From assembly GCF_020740795.1 (NCBI RefSeq), contig NC_067296.1, positions 1,465,001 to 1,529,000 of the forward strand: a stretch of DNA of 64,000 nucleotides, in the 5' to 3' direction. Within the stretch, counting starts at the first letter, position 1. The number at the start of each line of letters is the position of its first letter. Source of the DNA: Apus apus. Lineage: Eukaryota; Chordata; Aves; Apodiformes; Apodidae. Of the stretch, positions 46,701 to 58,700 are shown in pieces. The translations under genes and the position numbers were made by a program. The notes beneath the pieces are model-generated. The model made no database searches. It was not told the DNA's origin and saw only the letters and a list, made by a program, of their open reading frames with translations.

Positions 46701-49700
46701 TCTTTTGAATTCCTTTATTGGCTCTGCTGTGCACAGCACAATACAGTCTTTGTTATACTTTTAGCTGGAGCTGTTTATATACAGTGACCCTTGATTTGCT
46801 CTCAGTTACATTGGAGTACATCTGAAGCAACCCCATCAGAATCAATAATATGGCTCACATCAGGGTAACTGAGAGCAGAATTTACCTCTGGGGACTTGGA
46901 CACCATTTTCTGTCATGATGCTCTTCACAGTTAGAAGACTTCAGGTGGTTAAAAATGCCATTTTACCTTAAAGTGGCTGCCCAACTTCCTAAACTTGGTA
47001 GAATTCTAAGTCATTCTTATTGTGGAGGATAAAAAAAATCTAAGACTCAGAAATCATGGTTAGAATGAGACAAGGAAGATCCTAGAATGGTTTTAGAAGA
47101 TGAGAGGACAGGGCATAAAACTGATGGAATTTAAAAGTAGAACCTGGTCTTTGAATTGAACCATTGCAGTTGGTTCCCCTGCAGTGGGACCTGCTGTACT
47201 TGAGTACTCAGGGGCTCCTTTTCAGCCCTGTCTCTAAAACCTGGTGGGAAGTTGTGGAGTCAGCTGGGGTGCACAGAAAAGAACAACATTGTCTTGGGAG
47301 AGCAGGGGCAGAAGGAAAATGGGTGCAGTGACAGGGGGACTTGAGATGGAGGAAATATCCTGAAGCAAAATGTTACAGAGAAAGCAGTGATTTTGTTTGA
47401 GGAAATGGGTTGGGATACAAGAGAGAGGATAGTGGTTAGTACAGATGAAAAAGGTTTTTAAAAATCTATAAAGCTGAAGAGGAAAAGTTTTTGTTTCAAA
47501 TGGGCTGTGTATGATTTGAAATGCATCACTTTATTAGGACATTTTGAGGAGAAAAATGTCATTCGTGCTTTAACAGCTGTTTAGAAAACATAATATTTAA
47601 AACTTTGAACAGTTTCTAGTTTTTGTTTTGTTTTTAAAAAACACAACACCAAACTTGCCAAAGTAGTGAGAGAAAATTGCCATGTGTGTTTTATGCTTCT
47701 TTCTTTTTTTTAGAATAGAATACCAGGCATTGTATGGTATAGTTGAAATGAAATTAGTTTTTTAAGAACATCACAGAAGAAATAGTTCCTCAGCCCTTGA
47801 TGCTTTATCAAAAAACTTGAAAGTTCACAGCAAGTTTCCATTATTTTTTCTTTTCATAAATGAATAATAGGATCAGGTACTGTTCCAGAGTAAACTCTGG
47901 AAATCTTAATAACTTAAATATGAAGGAAAATGCATATGTATGGAATGTTACCTTGAAAATATTTCTAGCATGATGAGGTCTGGGGCAATAAGTATGTGTG
48001 GTGATGCAGATTTAGCTTTACCAGGTCATGGAGCTCTGAAATGGGGGTCTCTCTCTCATGTTATTTTTATTGTAGTTGTTCTAGAACCATCACCCTTGGA
48101 ACCAACACACTCGCTGTTTGAAATACAGGCATGTTTGGGGCATGCCAAGGATACCTGGTGCTGAAATCAAGGTGTGATATATGCTTGGGTTCTTTTCAGC
48201 TGGCCTGCCCCAGTTGTCTGCCAAGTCTGGCATTAAAAAATCAATTTAAATTACCCATATGTGTTGGATCCTGTTACTCTCAGGTAGTGTCCTTGGTCTG
48301 TTTTGTGCCTGCAAGAAGTACACTGGAAGCTGCCTTCCAGCACCTTTTCTAGAAATACCTTTCTCATGATTCTCCACCTTCTGCCCCACTGGGACTCTGC
48401 TGCCAAAACCGATTTCACTGTGCGGTGCTCAGGGCTGGTAAGTGCTGCCCCGTGTTCCCCAGAGTCTCCAGGACTTAGTGTAGTTGCCAAAATTCAGATA
48501 CTGAGCAACGAAATTACTGCTCACCACAACTGCATGATTTTTATTTTGACAGTGTAGAGGTGATAGTGGATAGTTGTCACTTCCTGCTCCTGCCTCTCAC
48601 CAGGCTTTTGTGTGTCACTCACCAGCCAGTTTGGGATTTATTTGCCTGCTGTCAGTGCAGGATCAAGTAACATGTTGTTATGCTAGATATTTTGGACTTT
48701 TACGTTACCAACTTTCTATCCTTTTGGAGTTTGCCCCAGAATCCCTCAGCTGAGCTCAGCTGCTCTGCTGGGCTGGGCCTTTGAGACCCTTGCAAACAAG
48801 GTGTCTCATGCTGTGGCTGTAAGTCTTTTTTAACGACTCTAAGCTGCTGCAGTGAAAACCTCTGTGCACTTTTAAGCCCCTTGGTAAATACAGAAAAATA
48901 CCAAGACCAATGTCTCTTCTAAAGCAGAGTCCTCAAACAAACCATTGACAGGTTCTGTGTTGCTCCCAGTACATTTCAGTCATTTTGTTGCTTGTGCTTT
49001 TTGCTGCTGGCAGAATGTCACCAATACCTCCTGCTTCCTCTTCAGAAACAAATAACTTTTCCTTATGTTTTTAGTTCCTGCCTGTCTTGAAAGACAAATG
49101 ATACAAGCATCAGTTGAGGTTCTGACACAGTGCAGGGGTGCTGCGGGGGTTTGAGAGGCTGCTCACTCCCTTCCCCTCATGCTTTCCTTGTGTCCTGGCA
49201 GCCCCAGCAGGACCCGTGTGTTGTGGCTGTGGCTCAGGCTGGATGCAGGTGCTGCTGGCTCTCCCAGCTCACCAAGTGGCCCTGGCATCTTCTGCAGCAT
49301 CTCTGGCTGCTGCCCTCCTGCTGTATCTGGAGGCTTTAGTTACAGGTACCAGAGGGTAAGTGTTGCTGATGAGAGGTCGGTTGCTCTTCTAGACACATCC
49401 AGCTTCTGCTGAATGCTTCCAAATACCAGTTCTGCCTGAACTGAGGAGGGGCTGAAGTGCTGTATATTGTACAAATTCTGGGCTTGCCTTCACAGGGCAC
49501 AGATGTCACAGTGAGGTCTGTTCGGTACTTGGGTTCTCTTCTCTAACCTTTATTTTGGGGAAGGATTAGTCACTTGGTTTTATTGCTTTGTTTCTGATAG
49601 CAAGATGTGAGTGCAGCTTTGCAGGCTACAGTGGTTGTTTCCAGGAGAGAAGGAGGCACAGCATGCAAGATAAATCCTTTTCTCTGTTTTCTCTGTGACA

Positions 49701-52700
49701 GCCAATGTTTTCAGGCTAACAGGATGTTCATCAGTCTGGTATCTGTACAGCTGTGGTAATTACTCTTGTTCTCTCTCCTGTTAGAAGAGCTTGGTCCTGT
49801 TCTCTGTGTTGCCTTCCTTGACACTTCTGTGTTGTTAGGTGCAGTGAAAGTCAACTTCCCTGTTGGTTGCTTTGCTCTATACACTGCCTGTACTACTGAG
49901 CTCAGGTGTGCCTCCTTTTGGCTTTTACTTGCAGTACATAAGCAATTACTGAAGGTTTTAATTCATTGCACCCCTTCTGAATGTTTTTTTCCCTTCCTTG
50001 TCTGTGGTTGTTTTTGTGTTACCCTAATGCCTGGATTTGTTGGAGCTTGTATCTGATCCCCTTTTCAGGGTATGCAACTGTTTTCACATTTCCTACCTCT
50101 CAGTATGACACTTCTCCCTTCCTACTTCTTAGCTTGTGGAGATAATAGCTCATCTCTACCTTTTCAAACCTCTCTTGTTAATCCTCTTTTCTTCCTTGCA
50201 GGACCCCTTTCTGTATGATGGGCTGGCACCACCACCACTCTCCCTTCCCTTGTGTTCCTTCATGTTCGAGCAATCCTTCTCCAGCTGGCAGTGCCAGTTG
50301 TGCCTGCTCTCCACCCCTGGTGTGCTGCTGCATTGATTCACCTGGCACATCCTCACCTTTATTCAGAGCTCATCCAGGAGCCTCCTGTTGCAAAGGTCCA
50401 CAGTGGAAGCTCAGGATCTGTCCTCTTGTCTGCTTGCTTCAAACCCACCCTTGCATTTTAAAGCATCTTCATGACTTTGCATCTTTCAACTCCAGATCTT
50501 TCTTTTCTTCTTCAATTCCTTTATTTCTTTTTCTGAACTTGCTTTCCCATCCCAACTCGCAGCTGCATTTTTGCCATCATCAGCACTTTCCTCCTCTAGT
50601 ATCCTCCTGCCTCATCTTTTTCTCTCTCTGATCTAGACATCACTCACACATCTTCCAAAGACTGCTGCAAGGATCACCTCTTGGTCCTCACTGTGGCCTT
50701 ACATCTCTTGACTGTCCCCACGAGTGTGGTTTTGTGCTTCAAGAGGTTGTAGTAACTCCTGAGGATGTGTGCTGGCAATCTGGATCAGCCTCTCCTGCCA
50801 GCAGCTCTGTGCCCCTTGAATTGATGCAGACACAACGGCTTCATCTTTCCAGTGCACATCCTGCAGTGCCTTGCAGCCTACTTAGGTAGCTGAGTTGCAA
50901 ATATATTCCTGTTAGAACACAGTTTATTTTTTTACTTCATTTTTGGGCTTCTCTGACCCATTTTATCCTTTCACACACTTGGCAGCTCTGTGAAGCCCTT
51001 ATTTTTGACTGCTTTTACTAACAGCTCCCACAGTAGAATAAGTTGCAGTGATCAAGAAGTGCAAATGCAATCCATGCAGTAATTCCAGTGCTCACTTTCA
51101 TGCTTGCTTGCTTCTTTGATAACTTTTACTACTTCAGTATAAGCAATGAGATATGATACTTTTGTAGGCAAACTGGTGTGTGTTTCTGATTTTCATTCTG
51201 GTGTGGGAATCTCAATAGATTCTTTATCTTCCCTTGTCTGTCCTCAGTTGTCTTCCTCTTCTGCTTCTGGACATACACAGCACTTGCTGTATCTCTGTTG
51301 ATACTAATTAGTTAATTAACATTACACTTATGTAAGAGTTGTTTCCACATTCAAAGGTAGAAAATAATGCAAAAGCTTAAAAGATTTGGCCAAAATACCT
51401 GATCTTATCTTAGAGATCTCAATTTGTTGCTAGCAGAACTCCGTGGTGTTTATGTTCCAGTGGCCTTGTGGCCACAGGAATGGCTGCACACAGGCAGGGA
51501 TGCCCTGCTGGGGTGGGTCTCATGAATGGGGTCTGGGCAGTCGTGGTATACATGGAATAAGCAACACTGATCTGAATTGGTTTTCAAGTGGCTTGGCCAT
51601 GGATTCCATAGCTCCGAAGCTATTTAGTTGGAAACAGAAGGCTGGCAGGCCTGTGAATGAGCTGTGGTTTTGGGGGGTGTCACCTGGACTATCCAGTCAT
51701 TTGTCTCAGTCATGCTAAAAGTGCTGGCAGTTCCTTCCATTTGTAGGTGCTCTTTGAAGACTTCATATTTTAAAAGTAAGGAAATGGCAGAGCCCCTGGA
51801 GCTGATGGAATTCCATGGTTAAAGCAGCAGAGGACAGAGCTGTGTGCTGAGGGGCTTGAAAACGCTGTGTGACATGGAGGGTAGCTGAAATTTGCCCTTT
51901 TGTATCTCCTGTTCTATCATGTACTCACAAGAGGGGAGATGGTCCATATGCAGGTTTAATCTGTCTCATGCAGGAAACAGCATGGAAGGAAATTTTTGGC
52001 TTCCTAAGATCCTTGCTCACACTTTTGGGATCTTCTGGAAGTTTATTTATTCACAGCAGCACCAAGTCTGAATGAAATACAGAAGTAAGATGGAAAAGCC
52101 ACAGTATCTTGCCATGCAGCCCTTTCATGGCTCACTTTCCTCCTTTGCCTTTTACTTGAGGGCAGGACTAAGGTAGAGAAATAATTTTTGTTCGCTTCTG
52201 AAAGGTTACAGTAATAAAGAAACTCTTGTTAACATCAGAGTATATGGCAGGCAGGAGTTTTCACAGTCTGGCATTGTTTATTTTACCAGCAATTTGGAAC
52301 CTTCTGCACTCTTAAAATATTGGCAAGAAAATATTTAACTGTTAACTATTCTGTGGCATGCGTGTGTTTGAAGCCCTGGGGAGGAGGAGTGCTTGGGGAA
52401 ATCGGGTTTTTCTCAGCTTATGATTGAAACCAGAAGGTGTAGAATATTGGTAGAAGGTGAAAGCAGTGTGACTTCAAATTAGACTTTTACCCAAATGTGG
52501 AACTGATGGGAGAATGTCAAACAGGTCACGTATGAGCAGGGCTGTGCTGGGAGAAGGTGAGAGCCTGGTGGAGCACACGCTAATAAGGCAGTCTGCTGGG
52601 TGCTACAAAAATGAATTGGAAAGTGAGATAATAAGAGTATTTGCATTTGCCCTGGTCTCAATCCCTGGGTAAAGGTTGTGCAGTACTAGTTCAAGGGTTA

Positions 52701-55700
52701 GGTTTGTTGCTTACTAATTGTATGAACTCTTAGCAATCACAGACTCATAAAATGGTGAAGGTTGGAAGGGACCTTTAAGATCATCAGGTTCCAACCCCCC
52801 TGCCATGAGCAGGGAACCCCACCACCAGACCAGGCTGCACAAGCCTCATCCAACCTGGCCTTGAACAACTCCAGGGAGGGGGCAGCCACAACCTCCCTGA
52901 GCAACCCATTCCATGGCCTTCCTACCCTCATGGTGAAGAATTTCTTCCTGATGTCTGACCTGAATCTCCTTTTTTCACTTTAAAACCATCACCCCTTGTC
53001 CTATCACTCCCTTTACTGGTAAAAAACCCCTCCCCATCTTTTCTGGAGCCCTTTCAAGCACTGAAAGGCCACTATAAGGTCTCCCCAGTCACTCCATTTT
53101 GAAATTAAATAATCTTTTGTTTGTGGAGATTTTTATTTAGGAGAGGAGCTGTGGCTTGCTTTTTTGGAGAGGAGATAGGTGTTTTGCTGTTCCTATCCAA
53201 TAGAAACTTGTTCTGGTCCCAAATTCTTGCAGAAACAATGTGGTTTTAAAATTATTTTCTTTCCCCTAGGGGAGGATGATCTACTTGGTATGAGCAGGAA
53301 CATTCTTGCTGTTATTTCTACAGAAAATTTAGCCTCTTCCCATGGACTTACTAAAAGCTGTGGTAGAGGTAGCAAGTTTTTAATTCCACTAGCGTATTTC
53401 AGGTGAAATTTCCTATTGTGTCAGCACAGTCACCTGGTGTCTGGTAACCAGCATCATCTAAGAACTGTGGCTGGACGGGCAGGAGGAGATCCCACTCCAT
53501 ACTGCAATGATGAGCAAAAATGAACAAAACTGGACATCCTCAGAAGTCATTCTTCTAAAGGCAGATGAAGATCCAGTGTACTGTTTCTAGCAATGACCAG
53601 AGATATTTGGGAAAAAAGTAGAAGAAACAGAACTGTTTGTCAGTGTTTCTTCTGGTATGTTCTCTCAGCATTCACTAGTAAATAATACAAGTTGTGTGGG
53701 GACCATCATGTTTAGTATCTACTAACAGAAATCCTCTATGAATCTGCAGTCCCCTTTTTACCCCTTTTCTATTTTTTGCTCTGTAATGTCCTATGGCAAT
53801 GACTTCTGCCACTGGGTTGTGTTGTGTGAGGAAGTACTTTTGTTTTGAAAGTATTGTTTGGTCATCATTTGTCCAACAGAGGCCATGAGGATGATGAAGG
53901 GACTGGAACATCTGCCTGATGAGGAAAGGCTGAGAGACCTGGGGCTGTTCAGTCTGGAGAGGAGAAGGTTGAGGGGGGATCTAATGAATGTCTGTCAATC
54001 CATGAGGGCAGCAAGAAGGCAGGGACAAGCTCTTGTCACTTGTGCCCTGGGACAGGACGAGGGGCAATGGATTCAAACTGGAGCCCAGAAAGTTCCACCT
54101 CAACGTGAGGAAGAACTTCTTTCCTGTGAGGGTGACAGAGCCCTGGGACAGGCTGCCCAGAGAAGCTGTGGAGTCTCCTTCTCTGGAGACTTTCCAGACC
54201 CATCTGGATGCCTTTCTGAGTGACCTGCCCTAGTTGGTGTTTTGTTGGGTTTTTTTGGTCCTGCTCTGGCAGGGAGATTGGACTCAATGATCTTCAGAGG
54301 TCCCTTCCAACCCCTGACATTCTGTGATTCATTTCATCAGCTTCTTGTCTACATCTTTTTGGTGAGAAACAGTGAACAGTAATTCCTTACTTACCTGCTT
54401 GAAAACACTTGTGGTTTTATCCCTCCATCTTCCTCCACATTTCTTCCTGACTATAACTAGTGTTTTCCCATTAAGTCTGATCACCTTGGTCTTCTCTCTG
54501 TTTTCTGTTTCTTTTAGATCTGAGATGAGAAGATAATTAATAGGTGCAGCATTTTATATATGAGCACACTATGATTTTATGGCACAACAGGGTTCCTCTT
54601 TTGTTCTATATTCTGTTCATAATCATTCCTAAAATTCATTTGCCTTTTTCTTCACTATTGAATCATTGAACTGAATGTGGTTTGTTTGGGTTTTTTTTAG
54701 ATTTCTCCACAAAATATCTTGAAGATCCATTTCTGGAATTGTAGTGCATGTTGTTATGTAAATTTTATTACTAATTTTTTTAACCCCAACTAGTAGTAGC
54801 TTTATCAGTACTGAATATTACTGGTCATAATTATCTGTGATTTGTTATTTTCATTTATTATTGTATTTTCTACTAGTTTGTACATACCTGGTTCTGCTGA
54901 AATACTTTTCAAGAGGGATGTCACCTTTCATGGCTCTGCAGCCCCATTAGGTGTTATCTAGTAGGTTTCATTTAGTTTAGTACTTGATGATCCCAAGGAT
55001 TTGGTTGCTCTTGACTTTTATTAAGTTACTGTAAGTCCCTGTGGGCAGATGTTATCCCATGGAATATGATTGACTTCCAGCATCCCGAGTGCTGTGGGAA
55101 GATGATGGAGCAATGTTTATTCCCTGTCTCATCCAGTGACAAAACTGGGCCACCAGGTGAAAGGAGCAGAAGCCAGTTCCAGAAGGAGCAATGAGGAGGT
55201 GGTGGTTCTCCTTGTGGGGGGCAGACCAGGATACCTCTTGCTGAAGCATGTGGTGGATGTAGAGAGGTTACCAGACAAGTTGCTTGACAAGAGACAGTTT
55301 GAAGATGACTGTGTGAAAAAAAAAAAAAAAAAAAGGGTTGAGAATTCTCCTGAGCAGGAATTGGTTGGGAGAGTAATTGGAGGAGCAGAGATCAGCTTGT
55401 GGTCTGTTTACTTTTCTCATTGTATCTGGCTGCTGTTGAAGGCATGGTGCCTTGTTAGGTGGAGACAGGCTAAGAGAGCTGGGGTTGTTCAGCCTGGAGA
55501 AGAGAAGGCTCCAGGGAGACCTGAGAGCACCTTCCAGTGCCTGAAGGGGCTCCAGGAAAGCTGGGGAGGGGCTTGAGACAAGGGCAGGGAGGGAGAGGAC
55601 AAGGGGGGATGGATCAAAACTGGAGGAGGGAGATTTAGATTGGACATGAAGAGAAAATTCTTTGCTGTGAGGGTGGTGAGAGCCTGGCCCAGGTTGCCCA

Positions 55701-58700
55701 GGGAAGCTGTGGCTGCCCCATCCCTGGCAGTGTTGAAGGGCAGGTTGGATGGGGCTTGGAGCAGCCTGGGCTGGTGGGAGGTGTCCCTGCCCATGCAGGA
55801 GGGGTTGGAACTGGATGATCTTTAAGGTCCCTTCCAACCCAAACCAGTCTATGATTCTATGGTCCTGATCAGTTACCAGTTTTAGCAATAGTTTTTTAAA
55901 AGAGGCATTACAGGAGAAACCCTCTGCAGCTCCTGACCCTTACAGAGACCAACACAATGAGGCACAGATACCACGGTTCAACCTCTGGTCCCTCCTCTTG
56001 AGAGGCTGTCAATGAACTCTGCCAGCCACATGCTACAGAGAAAAAGGAATTTGGACTAAGCCCCCATAGATTTAATACAATTAGGATTGTGCTGTGATCT
56101 CCTTTGCATCTTTAATCCTTAGTGTGGCAGAGTTTCCAAATTAAAAGTTTCCAAAATGTCTTGTTTTCTTGACACTAGACAGCTTGGGGTGACCCTCTTT
56201 TTGCTGAAACATGTAGATAATGTTGTATAACTTGCTTTTCTGCCTCTGCTTGAAGTAAACATACTCTAAGGAGTGTTATGGATGATGATGCAATTCTTAT
56301 GAAGGTAGCAGAGCATGCAGAAACTTTTTCCATTTACATGTTTTTATGGATTCTGGCAGGAACTGGTTCTGATACAATCTGCCAGTCAGGTTTTGTCTGG
56401 GTTAATACAGTACTGAGGGGGGTTGTCACTGAACATTGAAGAAGGCTTTAGAAACTGTTCTCCTAAGTTTACTATCTACTGAGGTGCATTACAAATTTTA
56501 TTAGAAAATTAGAGAATTCATCAGGTAAGTTAATATTTTAAAGCATATGGGGTCTCACAGCTGTAGCTAATTACAAGCCACTAAGCTAGTTTGCAGACAA
56601 AAGTAACAGAGTGGTTAATAAAAGACTCAGAAAATGAAGATTGGAAAAATAATTTCTGCAATATCTTTGTCATTTCACAACTATGTGAGATTGCTTGAAG
56701 AAATTGGCCTTTCTGGCCCCCCTGCTACCAGATACTTTTTATCTGTTTTACTAATTTAGTCTTTTTGCTCCTAGGTACAGTCTCAGTCATTTTCAGCCTA
56801 GTTAGGTTATTGGAGGAACTAAAAGGGCTGCATGCAGGGTTTCCCATTTAATGTCCTGTGTGTTTATTAGAAGGGCAGCAAACACTTAAAAAGCTCCTAT
56901 GTAAACTGTATGTGGTTACATGTTATTTACAACTAGTGTAAACTGTATATTATAAATCCTTCTTTCCAAATGCAACTTGGCAGAAGGTGCATTAAAAAAC
57001 CAAAACGTCTGAAGAGTCACATTTTTTCTCATGAAAGATTTGTCCTGTATCTCCTTCAGGAACTTCTGCTGATCTTGAATGCTCTGGTAATTAAAAGTGT
57101 CAATAGGAGTTGATTGATACTTCTGGCAGTGTGACCAGCAGAAGTATCCAAAGCAGATTCAGTCATGGCAATAAAAGTGTACTCATACCTGTGCAACTTG
57201 TTTGCACAAGAAGTCGATTAATTTTTCCTGTATCAGCATAAAACATTTGCTGTTACAGCTTGGCCCAGCCCAGGAGTGTGCCAGTGGTGTAGTTTATCAG
57301 TGCACCTTGTGTAAACATCACCTCAAAGAGCCTCATCTGAGTTTGAAAAGGTGACTGTGCTGGCACATCTGCTGTGTGCAGGTACATGAGCAAATACATT
57401 GTACAGAAGAGGCTTTTTATTCCAGCAGGAGTGGCATAATGAGAATGAGGAGGTGGAAACTTCAGCCAGAAAATTCAAATATGAAATGAGATACACATGT
57501 TCAGCTGTGAGGGTGATAGGCCTTAGCCAAACACAACTTACTGAGCTGAGTACAGAGGGAACTCGGGGAAGTGTAATGGCCTGTGATATGCAGAGGGTCA
57601 GGTTCTATGATCTAACCATTTCTTCTGGCTGACATCTCTTCATAAAAAAATCTAGTTCAACCATAACTTAAGGCCTAAAGAGAGGAATTGCTGCATGAAA
57701 TTCCATGACTAGCACTTAAGGTGCAGTTAGAGGTGTCCCTTCTGGCTTTATAGTCTATGGATGGATTAATGTGTTCAAGTAGCCTAAGGGTGCAACACGT
57801 GCTGGCAAGAGCCCTAACAGAGAGAACCTCCTGTTCAAGTGCTCTCAAATAGTCTGGCCCGTGGACATCACAGCTGTGTCTGCACCAGCACTTAGTGGGC
57901 TCTGACAGGAGCACATTTGTCGAGTGCAACAGTTGATGATCCAGCATCCCTGCTCCATGGGGCTGATGCTGACCCTGCTCCATGGGGCTGATGCTGACTC
58001 TGCTCTGGTTCCAGGCTGACCCCGTGGGCTCTGTGCCTCTTAGCAGGTAGGGGGTGTTGGAGCTGGAGCAGCTTTTCCAGTTTGTGCACGCTGAGACTTC
58101 TCTGCAGTGTAGACCAAAACGTGGCAAGTGGGGCTGACGAGGAGATCCCTTAGGACAGAATGGTCTCCATCCAACATAAGGCATGAATATGGACTGATCT
58201 TATGGCAGCTCTCACTTTAAAACCTGGGCCCATTCAGAAGATAGCACAGAATCATAGAAAGGGTTGGGTTGGAAGGGACCTTAAAGATCATATAGATCCA
58301 ACCCCCCTGCACAGGCAGGGCCACCTACCACTAGATAAGGTTGCTTAGAGCCCCATCCAGCCTGGCCTTGAACACTGCCAGGGATGGGGCTTCCATGACC
58401 TCCATGGGCAACCTGTTCCAGTGTCTCACCACCCTCATAGTAAAGAATTTCCTCCTAATATCTAATCTAAATCTCCCCTGTTCAAGTTATAAACCATTGC
58501 CCCTTGTCCTCATGCTACATGCCCATGCAGAAAGTCCTGCCCCAGCTTTCTTGTAGCCCCCTTCAGGTGTTGGAAAGCTGCTGTAAGGTCACTTTGGAGC
58601 CTCCAGGCTGAACAACCCCACTTCTTCAGCCTGTTTTCATAGGGGAGGTGCTCCAGCCCTCTGATCATTTTTATCACCCTCCTCTGGACTAGCTCAAGAA

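Noticed and set aside
50215..50631. 138-codon plus frame
   Set aside because: It is the reading of a pyrimidine-rich tract (Ser, Phe, Leu, Pro), lacking any family signature.
57675..58184. 169-codon minus frame in intron 7
   Set aside because: It spans the 25-base tandem duplication, shows no domain, and changes character along its length; probably chance or an unidentified old repeat.
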